In this document: positions 52,501 through 61,049 of the stretch, piece by piece
How positions within the stretch are numbered: position 1 is the stretch's first letter
Layout: each line of letters begins with the position of its first letter
DNA from: Pseudomonas sp. A34-9
GTDB lineage: Bacteria; Pseudomonadota; Gammaproteobacteria; Pseudomonadales; Pseudomonadaceae
Reading direction: 5' to 3'
Assembly: GCF_029543085.1 (NCBI RefSeq)
Contig: NZ_CP119967.1
Coordinates: 2,072,501-2,136,500, forward strand
Length of the DNA stretch: 64,000 nt
The notes under the pieces: generated by a model
Database searches by the model: none
Seen by the model: the letters and a program-made list of their open reading frames with translations, nothing else
What the model was told of the DNA's origin: nothing
Position numbers and translations under genes: made by a program

Positions 52501-54300
52501 CAGCAGCGAACGCCCGGCGCCGTTGTCCAGTCGCTGCACCCGGTCAGACCGATCGCGCTGCACCGTCAGACGGTTGCCATAGGCATCACTGATCGCCGTC
52601 AGCCGTCCTGCGCGAAAGTGATAAAACCGTGCCGTATCCCCAGCCAGCGCGAGGATCAGTTCTTCCGGTTCATCACCCAGAAAGATCGCCGCCCGCGACA
52701 AACTGTTGTGAATCGCCGGTCGCTCGCTACTCGGCAACGGAAAACGGGTGCGGCGGTTTTCATGGTCGACCCAAACAACCTCATCAGCGAAAAATTCCAG
52801 CCGATGCGCCAGCGAATGACTCCAGCCAAACCCCAACCCGACATCGATCTCGGCGGCACTGCTGCGATACAACCGGCTGAACTCAAACGGCAACACGCCA
52901 TCGAGCACCGCATCGGTCAGGGTCAGCAGTTCTTCGCCGGTGACCATCGACACCGGACAGCCGTTGGTGCAAGTCAGCGGCACGCAATCGGCGCTGTCGC
53001 CGTTGGGGTTTTTCGCCTGATCAGGCGAGTCGTCGTGAGGCTCGTGCCGTTCCAACCGGCTCGAACCGCCAGGCTTGTCCCGCACCACAGGCGCCGGATT
53101 CGGCACCGTCAACACCCGCGAATCGGCCTGGCGAATGTTCAGCGGTATCGACGGTGTCGGTTTCAACTCAACGTCACGCGCGTGAAACATCAGCGGCTTC
53201 AACGCGCGCGCGTGTTTGTTCAGTTCCGGCGCTGACGTCAGTTCCGCGAGTCGCAACGCTGAAGCCGCCAACCATTGCCGAGCGCGCGGCGACTTGATCT
53301 TCGCCAGCACCTTGCTGCTCAAGCGCAGTGGCACGCCGACGCCGCCAGACAATCCCGTCAGCAGAAAGCTGATCAGCAGTTCGACCCGCACCTCGGCCAC
53401 CACTTCGGCCAGGTATTGCGGCGGCAGCATCTTCAGCCAACTGCTGAACGCGGCCAGATGAATGAACAGCAACGGTTCGTCACTGAGGATCAGCAGACCG
53501 TTGGCGATGGCGTCGCTGGACGCCTGTAGTAGCGCTTCCAGTTCAGCGTCGCTGAGGTACTCCAGCAATTTTTCACTGTTGGCCTGCAAGTCGGCGAGGA
53601 GGGCAAAGAGCTGCTTGATGTCATCCCAGACGCCGTTCAGGGCTTTCTCGAACCCGCGCCAGTCGGCCTGTTGCAACTGACCGTAACGCTCAAGAAACCC
53701 GGCGCTGGAAAACTCCGTCCACTGTGGTTGAAACCCTGCCCACTCAGCGCGCAGCCAGCCTTCCAGGCCTGCAATGACGCCCTCATAAGAGGCATACAGA
53801 GCACGCACATGGTCGGTGGACACATCGGGAAAGAAGGTGATGCGATAACGCTGGCCCCGCTCGCAGTCAGTCACCTCCAGAATGCCGCTGGGGCCGATGA
53901 TGTGGTGCAGCGCTTCGCCAAAGGCCAGCACACCGCCGACATCGGTTATCACCGGTTCGAGCGTCACCGGCGTGTCGCCGATCGGCACGAACCGCGCGGC
54001 GTCGAACATGTGCACCAGCGTCAGCGACCCGCTGGCCGGGCACATGACCACCGATGAACTGAGCGGTTGGCGCGACTTGATCGGCGCGCTGAGGCGCACG
54101 TCGTTGCCGACGGTGAAGACCTGCTCGACATCCAGCGCGGTTCCTGTCCAGAACTGCTCGGCCCAGACCTCGTAGTTGTTCAGGCACAGGCGGAACTCGC
54201 GGATCAGGTGTTCGAAGTCCGGCTCATCGGGATTCAGGGCGGCAACGACCAGCAGGCCGATGCTGTTGTTCAGAGCCAGAAGCCGATCGGGTTGAAACAT
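49513..54300 (-). CDS. Rhs-repeat polymorphic toxin
   Basis: 1595 aa from the ATG at 54300 (MFQPDRLLALNN). The first 440 residues are a helical N-terminal region with a hydrophobic patch (VELLISFLLTGLSGGVGVPL near 315); no PAAR motif is seen. A DUF6531-like start (CVPLTCTNGCPVSMVTGEEL near 460) opens the YD-repeat shell (about 30 repeats of the RYDALGRL type) to about 1330. The core ends with YDPRLGRYLTPDPIKLAGG and the cleavage-type motif WVDPLGLT near 1446. The last 147 residues are the toxin, including HFEKHGAEFRAEHKEEYLQIARDVV and a C-terminal FVGTNKDNEITTLHSK, resembling BECR-fold RNase toxins (inference). No vgrG or T6SS genes are near. Confidence 0.93.
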   Translation of the reverse strand: MFQPDRLLALNNSIGLLVVAALNPDEPDFEHLIREFRLCLNNYEVWAEQFWTGTALDVEQVFTVGNDVRLSAPIKSRQPLSSSVVMCPASGSLTLVHMFDAARFVPIGDTPVTLEPVITDVGGVLAFGEALHHIIGPSGILEVTDCERGQRYRITFFPDVSTDHVRALYASYEGVIAGLEGWLRAEWAGFQPQWTEFSSAGFLERYGQLQQADWRGFEKALNGVWDDIKQLFALLADLQANSEKLLEYLSDAELEALLQASSDAIANGLLILSDEPLLFIHLAAFSSWLKMLPPQYLAEVVAEVRVELLISFLLTGLSGGVGVPLRLSSKVLAKIKSPRARQWLAASALRLAELTSAPELNKHARALKPLMFHARDVELKPTPSIPLNIRQADSRVLTVPNPAPVVRDKPGGSSRLERHEPHDDSPDQAKNPNGDSADCVPLTCTNGCPVSMVTGEELLTLTDAVLDGVLPFEFSRLYRSSAAEIDVGLGFGWSHSLAHRLEFFADEVVWVDHENRRTRFPLPSSERPAIHNSLSRAAIFLGDEPEELILALAGDTARFYHFRAGRLTAISDAYGNRLTVQRDRSDRVQRLDNGAGRSLLLRYDRAQLVGVDYQVFQHAEWVTEQALVSYRYDAYQHLIEATNAVGDSERYDYDDAHVILQRQLAGGASFFWEWERTGKAARRVRHWASFSQMDTRYVWNDDGSVVVHYVDGTEETYVHDERARLVRKVEADGGEQLKAYDSSGRLIAEQDALGAVTEYRYDEVGRLIALIPPEDAPTSYEYRNGFLHRRSRGDAVWIYRRNAEGDVTEAVDPEGQVTHYYYDTRGQLLSIRYPDSSRHRLVWNALGQLIEETLPDGGVRRFSYDALGRRTTTADEHGAVTRQHWDAVGRLIQTTFPTGSTRAYSYGAYGQVTAERDELGRITRYEYDDDLHLVSRRINPDGTQVQYRYDHAQLLLTEIENESGEKYRLDYTPTGLIRQESGFDGRRTAYAYDLNGHLLEKTEFGDDGSCLVTAYKRDAAGRLQVKTLPDGTKVSYQYDRLGRLIGLDDGQQHPLAFEYDRQDRLITEHQGWGTLRYRYDACGQLKRMRLPDNSLLDYHHAKGGALTGIDLNGAPLTRHVYQCGRELQRQQGLLLSEYSYDEQGRLLAHAVGHQRAALYRRDYAYNANGNLAHIADSRHGQRTYGYDALDRLIRVRHSRDELPESFAHDPAGNLLMQDRPGPSQIKGNRLLMQGDRHYDYDAFGNLIRERRGRAQTLITEYRYDCQHRLIGLTRPDGQTASYKYDAFGRRISKTVDGETTEFFWQGDQLVAESSEREYRSYVYEPGTFRPLALLDGKGPQKACPFYYQLDHLGTPQELTDYSGAIAWSAQYDAYGKVAALTLAGEDYLNQPLRFQGQYFDGESGLHYNRHRYYDPRLGRYLTPDPIKLAGGLNQYQYVPNPTGWVDPLGLTSNCPPPNKPGCEVPGAAKDSVVDKGEPKVPAPKTLPKDFGSDEKLAGHFEKHGAEFRAEHKEEYLQIARDVVSQGTRVEYSYKGERRSGFFLFMGNNRKGDAKFAFVGTNKDNEITTLHSKSGKEFWRTINGQGQDKTVRPAYD

Positions 54301-54544
54301 TGGCAGGCACTCGCGCACAGGAAAAAAGAGGTGCGCGGACTTTGCGGGGGATCAAACAGGAAAGAAGTCGGGCGAGTAGGCGTTATCTGTAGGATGTTTC
54401 GCTAAATGTCTGCGAGTAGTTCATCACCCAACAAACATTGCCCGTTGCTCAATGTCCGTCGTGCTCGTTATGCTGCTGAACCCTTTAATCAGATCCGAGC
54501 AGCGGCGTCACCTGCCGCCTGGGATGTCTTTGTTAACGGATCCG

Positions 54545-55243
54545 ATGATGAATGCACCGCTAAAGGCGTTCGGCCCGATCAAGGCCGTGATTTTCGATAT
54601 GGACGGTTTGCTGCTGGACACCGAGGGCATTTACACCGAAGTCACCTCGCTGATTGCCGGGCGCTACGGGCGAACCTTCGACTGGAGCATCAAGCAGAAC
54701 ATCATTGGTCGCGGGGCCAACGATCTGGCGAACTACGTGGTGCAGGCACTGGATCTGCCGATCACCGCTGAAGAGTTTCTGGTCATCCGTGAACCGCTGA
54801 TGCGTGAGCGCTTCCCCACCGCGCAAGCGATGCCGGGGGCCGAGGAACTGATCCGTCACCTCAAGGCGCACAATATTCCCATCGCCGTGGGCACCAGTTC
54901 GTCGCGGCAATCGTTCGGGCAAAAAACCACACTGCACCGCGACTGGTTCGCGCTGTTCGACTTCATCGTCACGGCAGACGATCCGGAAGTCGGCGCGGCG
55001 AAACCGGCGCCGGATATCTTCCTGACCGCTGCCCGCCGTCTGGGTGTGGCACCTGAGGACTGCCTGGTGTTCGAGGATTCGCCGTTTGGCGTGACCGCAG
55101 CAAAAGCGGCGGGCATGACAGCTATCGCCATCCCCGATGCCGCCATGGCCGATGAAAAGTACGCACACGCTGACGGGATTCTTCGTTCCCTGAAAGCGTT
55201 CACGCCGAGTGCCTGTGGGTTGCCGGCGCTGGAATGGGCGTAA
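54545..55243 (+). CDS. HAD-superfamily phosphatase (HDHD1/GS1-like)
   Basis: 232 aa from the ATG at 54545 (tandem ATG). HAD motifs: I, AVIFDMDGLLLDTEGIY near residue 15; II, VGTSSSRQSF near 117; III, Lys in EVGAAKPAPDIFL near 155; and IV, CLVFEDSPFGVTAAKAAGM near 178. The DMDGLLLDTE motif and the cap resemble HDHD1/GS1-like pseudouridine-5'-phosphatases and beta-phosphoglucomutase-type proteins. Substrate not certain. Terminator directly downstream. Confidence 0.92.
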   Translation: MMNAPLKAFGPIKAVIFDMDGLLLDTEGIYTEVTSLIAGRYGRTFDWSIKQNIIGRGANDLANYVVQALDLPITAEEFLVIREPLMRERFPTAQAMPGAEELIRHLKAHNIPIAVGTSSSRQSFGQKTTLHRDWFALFDFIVTADDPEVGAAKPAPDIFLTAARRLGVAPEDCLVFEDSPFGVTAAKAAGMTAIAIPDAAMADEKYAHADGILRSLKAFTPSACGLPALEWA

Positions 55244-55253
55244 GCATCTGAGA

Positions 55254-55296
55254 CAAAAAAACGCCGCCCCTGTGTAAAAAGAGGGGCGGCGTTTTT
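55254..55296 (+). terminator. Strong Rho-independent terminator
   Basis: AAAACGCCGCCCC-N12-GGGGCGGCGTTTTT, perfect stem with T tail, between convergent HAD and SDR genes; can serve both. Confidence 0.93.
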
Positions 55297-55317
55297 CGTT
55301 CAGTCGACTCAGATAAA

Positions 55318-56064
55318 TCAGGCGCCGAAACCACCGTCGATGGTCAGGCTGGCACCGGTGATGTAACCGGCTTCCGGACCTGCCAGATAGGCAACGAAAC
55401 TGGCGATTTCTTCGGCTTTACCGTAACGACCGACGGCCATCAGCGGAATCAGGCTTTCGGCGAAATCACCGTGCGCCGGGTTCATGTCGGTATCAACCGG
55501 ACCTGGTTGCACGTTATTGACGGTGATGCCGCGTGGGCCGAGGTCGCGGGCCAGGCCTTTGGTCAAACCGACCAGCGCCGATTTGCTCATCGCATACACA
55601 CCGCCACCGGCGAAGGGCATGCGGTCGGCGTTGGTGCTGCCGATGTTGATGATGCGTGCGCCTTCGCCCATGTGTTTAGCGGCTTCCTGGGAAGCGATGA
55701 ATACGCTGCGAATGTTGATCGCCACGGTCTGGTCGAAGTCTTCGAGTTTGAAGTCTTCCAGTGGTGCAACGGCCAGTACACCAGCGTTGTTGACCAGAAT
55801 GTCGACTCGGCCAAAAGCTTCGACGGTAGCGCTGACGGCGTGGCGGATGGCGCCGGCATCGGCGCTGTCGGCCTTGATTGCCAAAGCTTTGCCGCCGTTG
55901 CCGGTAATGCTGTTCTGCAATTCTTCGGCTTTGGCGGTGGAGCTGACGTAGGTGAAGGCTACAGCGGCGCCTTCAGCGGCCAGGCGTTTGACGATGGCAG
56001 CGCCGATACCACGGGAACCGCCTTGAATCAGAGCGACTTTACCGCTGAGGTGTTGAGTGGTCAT
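55318..56064 (-). CDS. Short-chain dehydrogenase/reductase
   Basis: 248 aa classical SDR. Motifs are KVALIQGGSRGIGAAIV (cofactor loop) at residue 9, DILVNNAGVLAVA near 90, the catalytic Ser in INIGSTNADRM near 140, YAMSKSALVGLTKGLARDLG with Tyr and Lys near 156, and a C-terminal GASLTIDGGFG. It resembles 3-oxoacyl-ACP reductase-like/glucose dehydrogenase-like SDRs. Intact, unlike the SDR of the folE element. Divergent from a LysR gene that probably controls it. Confidence 0.94.
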   Translation of the reverse strand: MTTQHLSGKVALIQGGSRGIGAAIVKRLAAEGAAVAFTYVSSTAKAEELQNSITGNGGKALAIKADSADAGAIRHAVSATVEAFGRVDILVNNAGVLAVAPLEDFKLEDFDQTVAINIRSVFIASQEAAKHMGEGARIINIGSTNADRMPFAGGGVYAMSKSALVGLTKGLARDLGPRGITVNNVQPGPVDTDMNPAHGDFAESLIPLMAVGRYGKAEEIASFVAYLAGPEAGYITGASLTIDGGFGA

Positions 56065-56191
56065 GTTCGATCTCCAAAGTGTTCAAGGCGGGAATGCCTT
56101 GGTGTTGGTGGCGAGTATCGGCGCGCTATCGACAACTGTGTAGACCATGATTGCTATAGTCTGTGTAAACCAAAAGTTTATAGTGGCGACC
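56065..56191. promoter_or_regulatory. SDR/LysR divergent control region with direct repeats
   Basis: 127 bases. TGTGTAGACCA (56137-56147) and TGTGTAAACCA (56162-56172) are near-identical direct repeats 25 bases apart, ahead of the LysR ATG. The spacing suits two faces of a LysR tetramer, but a classical T-N11-A site is not clear. Confidence 0.45.
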
Positions 56192-57118
56192 ATGGAAACT
56201 TTCAGCAGCATTGAATGCTTCGTGCGCAGTGCCGAAGTCGGCAGCTTTGCCGAGGCCGCACGACGTTTAAGTCTGACCCCGGCGGCCGTCGGCAAGAGCG
56301 TCGCCAAACTCGAGGTGCGGCTCGGCGTGCGGCTGTTCCAGCGTAGTACACGCAGCCTGACACTGACTGAGGCCGGACAACTGTTTCTGGATCAAGTCAG
56401 CGGGAGCCTGACCACCATTCAAAATGCCGTGGCCAACTTGTCCAGTGTCGAAGGGCTTCCGGCGGGGACGCTGAAAGTCAGCATGGGCGCCGCGTTTGGT
56501 TGCCTGCATATCGTGCCGATGCTGGGTGAGTTCCTGCGGCGCTATCCCGCGATCAATCCGGACTGGCATTTCGATAATCGACAAGTCGACCTGATCGGGC
56601 AGGGCTTCGATGCGGCCATTGGTGGCGGCTTCGAATTACCGCCAGGCGTGATCGCGCGCAAGCTGAGTCCGGCGCACCGGGTATTGGTCGCTTCCACCGA
56701 CTATCTACAGGCCAATTCGCCGATCATCGAGCCGGACGACCTTAATCATCACGACGGTATTCTGATCCGCTCGCCGCAAACCGGGCGCGTGCGTTCCTGG
56801 CAACTGGTCGGGCGCAATCCGCAAAACTGTCGGCCGTTGATGCTGAAGGCACGGATGACCATGAGTGATTCCGAGGCCGCTTGCAGAACGGCAGCACAAG
56901 GTTTGGGCATCGCGCTGGTGAGCATGCCGTTTGCGGTGGGGTATCTGCAGGCGGGGACGTTGCAGCGGGTGCTGCCGGACTGGTTCGTCGATGACGGCAA
57001 CATTTCGATTTACTACGCCGAGCATAAATTGTTGCCGGGCAAGACGCGGGCGTTTGTCGATTTTGTGATTGAGCAGTTTGCCGAGCGGGGGTTGGCGCGG
57101 CGGTTTAGTGCGATTTGA
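56192..57118 (+). CDS. LysR-type transcriptional regulator
   Basis: 308 aa from the ATG at 56192 (METFSSIECFVRSAEVG). The N-terminal helix-turn-helix SFAEAARRLSLTPAAVGKSVAKLE (residues 18-42) and the RLFQRSTRSLTLTEAG linker are typical, and the rest is the periplasmic-binding-like effector domain. It is the CatM/AaeR-like type that often represses or activates a divergent dehydrogenase gene, here the SDR. Effector unknown. Confidence 0.95.
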   Translation: METFSSIECFVRSAEVGSFAEAARRLSLTPAAVGKSVAKLEVRLGVRLFQRSTRSLTLTEAGQLFLDQVSGSLTTIQNAVANLSSVEGLPAGTLKVSMGAAFGCLHIVPMLGEFLRRYPAINPDWHFDNRQVDLIGQGFDAAIGGGFELPPGVIARKLSPAHRVLVASTDYLQANSPIIEPDDLNHHDGILIRSPQTGRVRSWQLVGRNPQNCRPLMLKARMTMSDSEAACRTAAQGLGIALVSMPFAVGYLQAGTLQRVLPDWFVDDGNISIYYAEHKLLPGKTRAFVDFVIEQFAERGLARRFSAI

Positions 57119-57142
57119 GCATGGCTCCAGACCGAGTCGCTG

Positions 57143-57237
57143 CTTTCGCGAGCAAACTCGCTCCCACAGGTTTTGGTGTTGTGCACAAAATCTGTGGGCA
57201 ACTCAGTACCTGTGGGAGCAAGCTCGCTCGCGAAGAA
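57143..57237. repeat. REP pair, GCGAGCAAGCTCGC family
   Basis: TTTCGCGAGCAAACTCGCTCCCACAG and its inverted partner CTGTGGGAGCAAGCTCGCTCGCGAAG around a 45-base loop, after the LysR gene. Confidence 0.85.
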
Positions 57238-57249
57238 CGATAACGCGGT

Positions 57250-57978
57250 CTACCGGGCAAACCGCCCCGGCCAGCCAATGATGTTCTTCGGCCGTGGCGT
57301 CGCATAAGTCCGCACCTTCGACGTCGACAAGCGCAACCGCACCAGCGATTCCGCAATGGTCACCGCCGCCGTCACCCCGTCCACCACTGGCACGCCAGTG
57401 CGTCGACGAATCTGCTCATCCAGCCCGGCCATGCCGCCGCAACCCAGGCAAATCACCTCGGCTTTGTCCTGGGTCACCGCCAGTTCAGCCTGATGCACGA
57501 TCGCTTCCAGCGCACGCTGCGGTTCGTGCTCCAGCTCCAGAACGGCCAGTCCACTGGCCCGTACCGAGGCACAACGATCCCACAGGCCTGAGAGTTTCAG
57601 CCGATCCTCGATCAGCGGCACGGTGCGATCCAGAGTAGTCACCACCGAATAGGCATGGCCGAGAAACATCGCCGTACTCGCTGCCGCATCGGTGATATCC
57701 ACCACGGGCACATTGAGCAATTCCTGCAAACCTTCACGGCCGTGTTCGCCATAACCGGCCTGGATCACCGCATCGAACGGTTGATCGTAGGACATCACCC
57801 GGTCCATCACCGCGATGGCCGCCAGATAGCTTTCAAAGTTGCCTTCAATCGAGTCGGCACCGAAGTACGGCGTCAAACCGACGATTTCGGTACCGGGTGA
57901 GGCAACAGCCTGCGCCGAACGGGCGATGGCCTCGGTGATGGATTCGGTGGTGTTGACGTTGACCACGAGAATGCGCAT
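57250..57978 (-). CDS. Hydantoin/allantoin-type racemase (Asp/Glu racemase family)
   Basis: 242 aa. The family signature is MRILVVNVNTTESITEAIARSA with the N-terminal nucleotide/acid-binding Asn, then the catalytic Cys in VIQAGYGEHG/GYGEHGREGL region (Gly) near 70 and clear Cys in EVICLGCGGMAGL near 175. Hydantoin or allantoin racemases interconvert enantiomers in hydantoin/purine-derivative breakdown. The NCS1 permease gene lies 55 bases upstream on the same strand, so the two form one unit. Exact substrate is inferred from this pairing. Confidence 0.86.
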   Translation of the reverse strand: MRILVVNVNTTESITEAIARSAQAVASPGTEIVGLTPYFGADSIEGNFESYLAAIAVMDRVMSYDQPFDAVIQAGYGEHGREGLQELLNVPVVDITDAAASTAMFLGHAYSVVTTLDRTVPLIEDRLKLSGLWDRCASVRASGLAVLELEHEPQRALEAIVHQAELAVTQDKAEVICLGCGGMAGLDEQIRRRTGVPVVDGVTAAVTIAESLVRLRLSTSKVRTYATPRPKNIIGWPGRFAR

Positions 57979-58033
57979 GGGGAAATCCTTATAGCGGGCA
58001 GTTCTGCGGCCCGAAGTCCGGGCCGCGAGGGAG

Positions 58034-59572
58034 TTAATGGCAGACGTTGTCGACAGCGATCGATTCGCCGCTGATGTCGGCGTAGTGCGGTTGGCGTTTT
58101 GCGATGATCAGATAAAGCATTCCGGCGATCCCGGCGCCGATCAGCCAGGAGAATGGCGAGACGCTGTGGAAGCCCGGGACCAGCGCCAGGACGATGGCAA
58201 TCAACGCCGCAGGAATAAAAGCCGCCACCGCGCGGAAATTGACGCCTCGGCTGTAGTAATAAGCGCCGTTGGGATCTTCGCTATAAAGCTGCGGGACATT
58301 GATCCGGCCTTTGCGGATCAGCCAGTAGTCGACCATGATCACGCCGTACAACGGGCCGAGCAGGGCGCCGAGGCCAGACAGGAAGTACACGATCACCAAC
58401 GGGCTGTTGTAGAGATTCCACGGCAGGATCAACACGGCGATGGTGGCGCTGATCAGCCCGGCGCGGCGGAAGGTCAGGTACTTCGGCGCCAGGTTGCTGA
58501 GCACGAAGGCCGGGGCGACGAAGTTGGCCATGATGTTCACCGCGACAGTGACGATCAGGAATGCCAGGCAACCGAGCACGAGGAAGAAGGTGTTGGGAAT
58601 TGAGGCGATGATCTCGGTCGGGCTCTCGATGATCCGGCCATTGATCTGAAATTGCGCACCACACAGCAGAACAGTAATCGCAGCGAACACCAGAATATTC
58701 ACCGGCAAACCCCAGAAGTTTCCTACCTTGATGGTCTTGCGGCACGGTGAAGAGCGGGCGAAGTCGCAGAAATTCAGAATCAGCGTGCCGTAGATCGCCA
58801 GCCACAGCGCGCCGCCGGCAAAGATGTTGCGCCACATCTCGCCACCGCTCAGCGGTTCGCGGATCGACCAGGCGATGGTCGCGTCGGCCTGCAAGTACAT
58901 CCACGCGGCGAGGGCGGCCACGGTCAGCAGAATCACCGGCCCGGCAAACGCTTCGTAACGGCGAACCATCTCCATGCCATAGGCCAGAATCGCCAGTTGC
59001 ACGAACCAGATCGCCACGAAGCACACCCAACCCAGCGTCGACAGGCCAAGAATCGAGTTGTGGTCATATTCGGCGAAGCCCGGATGCACGGCAGTCAGCA
59101 GTACGCGGAACACCACTGACGCCAGATACGTCTGAATCCCGAACCAGGCAATGGCGATAACTGCCCGGATCAGTGCAGGAATTTGCGCGCCGTGAATGCC
59201 GAAACTGATCCGGCTGATCACCGGAAACGGCACGCCGGTTTTCTGCCCCATGTAACCGGACAGGTTCATGAAGAAATACACCAGCGCTGCGCCGATCCCC
59301 AGCGACAGCAGAATCTGCCAGCCGCCCAGACCCAAGGCGTAGAGGCCGATGGCGAATGAGTAGTTGGCGATGTTGTGCACGTCATTCGTCCACAGGGCGA
59401 AGATGCTGTATTTGCCCCAGCGCCGACCTTCGGCCTTGGTCGGCGCGAGATCGCTGTTGTGCAGGCGCGGACTGAGTTGCAACGGCTCGCTCAGACCGTC
59501 ATGAGGTAACGGTTGAGCGGGGGCAGAGGCGGGCAGATTCAGCGCGATGTTGTTGGAGAGACTTGTACGCAT
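58034..59572 (-). CDS. NCS1-family nucleobase/hydantoin/allantoin:cation symporter
   Basis: 512 aa with 12 membrane helices. The NCS1 motifs YFFMNLSGYMGQKTGVPFPVISRISFGIHGAQIPALIRAVIAIAWFGIQTYLAS span residues about 90-145, and LGALLGPLYGVIMVDYWLIR near 400 is also conserved. Such proteins import allantoin, hydantoins, uracil or similar compounds with Na+ or H+. Followed by the racemase. A palindrome upstream (59739-59754) is a candidate GntR-type operator. Confidence 0.92.
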   Translation of the reverse strand: MRTSLSNNIALNLPASAPAQPLPHDGLSEPLQLSPRLHNSDLAPTKAEGRRWGKYSIFALWTNDVHNIANYSFAIGLYALGLGGWQILLSLGIGAALVYFFMNLSGYMGQKTGVPFPVISRISFGIHGAQIPALIRAVIAIAWFGIQTYLASVVFRVLLTAVHPGFAEYDHNSILGLSTLGWVCFVAIWFVQLAILAYGMEMVRRYEAFAGPVILLTVAALAAWMYLQADATIAWSIREPLSGGEMWRNIFAGGALWLAIYGTLILNFCDFARSSPCRKTIKVGNFWGLPVNILVFAAITVLLCGAQFQINGRIIESPTEIIASIPNTFFLVLGCLAFLIVTVAVNIMANFVAPAFVLSNLAPKYLTFRRAGLISATIAVLILPWNLYNSPLVIVYFLSGLGALLGPLYGVIMVDYWLIRKGRINVPQLYSEDPNGAYYYSRGVNFRAVAAFIPAALIAIVLALVPGFHSVSPFSWLIGAGIAGMLYLIIAKRQPHYADISGESIAVDNVCH

Positions 59573-59738
59573 TCCGGCAGGCTCCTGATGTTCAAGGCTG
59601 CGATGACTGTGCGTAAGCCGTCAGGCTCGACAAATCTTCGTCGCAGCAGTGAAAACATCACTGGTTACGGGGCATCTGCAGCCTGTACGGGATAGGGCGC
59701 TTCAGGCTTGCGGATCGAAAGTGGTTTTATGTTTTGCA

Positions 59739-59754
59739 GTTTTGTATACAAAAC
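59739..59754. promoter_or_regulatory. Perfect palindrome, GntR-type operator candidate
   Basis: GTTTTGTATACAAAAC, a perfect 16-bp palindrome with a TGTATACA core like GntR/HutC-family sites, about 165 bases upstream of the permease start. A second, TGTGTACACA, lies at 60004-60013. Confidence 0.45.
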
Positions 59755-60032
59755 ATGTATGCACTAAAGCCAGATTTGTGCCAGTTGCAGATCTATAGGC
59801 GGCCGTATTCATTTCGAATAGTTATCGAAGTGCGCTAAGTGTCTGAAACTAAGTGGTTAAAAATTGACCGTTTGAACAGGTATTTATTTCAGGCGGGGAA
59901 TTTTGTCGGCAGACGCCGAGACAGGATTTTCAGGAGAAATGTAACTTTTCAGGGCGTGGAAACAAAAAAGTGCACACATAAATGGCACCGATGGTGACAT
60001 TTGTGTGTACACATTTTTTGAGTCGCTAGAAA

Positions 60033-60132
60033 CCCCTGTAGGAGTGAGCCTGCTCGCGATAGCGGTGTATCAGCCAAAAAATTCATCGACTGAAACACCG
60101 CTATCGCGAGCAGGCTCACTCCTACAAGGGGA
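60033..60132. repeat. Long inverted repeat (REP variant)
   Basis: Two arms of about 36 bases, CCCCTGTAGGAGTGAGCCTG... and the perfect complement, around a 27-base loop. The core GCTCGCGATAGCGGTGT differs from the main families. Confidence 0.9.
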
Positions 60133-60150
60133 GATCAGCGTGGCATGGGT

Positions 60151-60885
60151 TTACGCCTTGCTGATGATGTTCCCGGCATGCAACCCGCACTCTTTCTGCG
60201 TCGCCTCCTCCCACCACCAGCGGCCTTCGCGCTCGTGCTGGTTCGGCAGGACAGGGCGGGTGCACGGTTCGCAGCCGATGCTGATGAAACCGCGCTCATG
60301 CAGGCTGTTGTACGGCAGCTCGAGCATACGGATGTAACCCCAGATCTCTTCGCTGGTCATCTGCGCCAACGGGTTGAACTTGTACAGGGTTCGCTCGGCT
60401 GTGGAGAACGCGGTATCGATTTCCATCACCGCCACGGCACTACGAGTGCCCGGGCTCTGGTCGCGACGCTGGCCGGTGGCCCAGGCTTTGACGCCGGACA
60501 GCTTACGCCGCAGCGGCTCGATCTTGCGGATACCGCAGCATTCACCGTGGCCGTCCTTGTAGAAACTGAACAGGCCTTTTTCCTTCACGAACGGTTCCAG
60601 CTTCGTGTAGTCCGGCGACACCAGTTCGATGTCGATCTTGTAGTGCTCGCGCACCTGATCGATGAATCGGTAGGTCTCCGGGTGCAGGCGGCCGGTGTCG
60701 AGGCTGAACACCTTGACGTTCTTGTTGAGCTTCCAGGCCATGTCCACCAGCACCACATCCTCGGCGCCGCTGAAAGATATCCACAAGTCATCGCCGAACT
60801 CGGCAAACGCGAGTTTGAGAATGTCCTGAGCGGATTTATTGGCATAGGTCGTGGCGAGTTCCACGACGTCGAACGTTGCACTCAT
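60151..60885 (-). CDS. cysH: Assimilatory adenylylsulfate (APS) reductase
   Basis: 244 aa. It reduces activated sulfate to sulfite in cysteine synthesis. Signatures are [18 protein letters not shown] near residue 35 (nucleotide-binding loop), [14 protein letters not shown] near 60, and the [4Fe-4S] cysteines CC in [13 protein letters not shown] near 115 plus CEPCTRP near 205, which mark the APS-type (iron-sulfur) enzyme over the PAPS-type. The catalytic Cys is in QKECGLH near the end. It is followed in order by thrH and pabB in the opposite and same orientation. Confidence 0.95.
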   Translation of the reverse strand: MSATFDVVELATTYANKSAQDILKLAFAEFGDDLWISFSGAEDVVLVDMAWKLNKNVKVFSLDTGRLHPETYRFIDQVREHYKIDIELVSPDYTKLEPFVKEKGLFSFYKDGHGECCGIRKIEPLRRKLSGVKAWATGQRRDQSPGTRSAVAVMEIDTAFSTAERTLYKFNPLAQMTSEEIWGYIRMLELPYNSLHERGFISIGCEPCTRPVLPNQHEREGRWWWEEATQKECGLHAGNIISKA

Positions 60886-61049
60886 CAGGGCGGCTTCCTA
60901 CAGGTCGGTGGCGCTGGGCGCTCTATATGGCGGCGATCTTAACAAAAAGCTGCGTCTGGCGGGGCTTGCTGTGCGTTGCGCAGGCGCGGGTGAGCCGCTA
61001 GAGTTCGGCCTCGCTCGACTCAAATAATCAATACAAACGGGAGTGTCTT

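Larger units (their letters stand above)
59573..60150. other. Divergent-type intergenic region, NCS1 permease / cysH
   Basis: 578 bases. It contains the palindromes at 59739-59754 and 60004-60013, an AT-rich area 59800-59960 that is the likely promoter of the permease unit, and a large REPIN (60033-60132) near cysH. No open frame with a ribosome site. Confidence 0.5.

Noticed and set aside
50917..53235. 772-codon open frame on the plus strand
   Set aside because: It is antisense to the Rhs gene and its translation has no recognisable motifs; long antisense frames are common in GC-rich repeated DNA.
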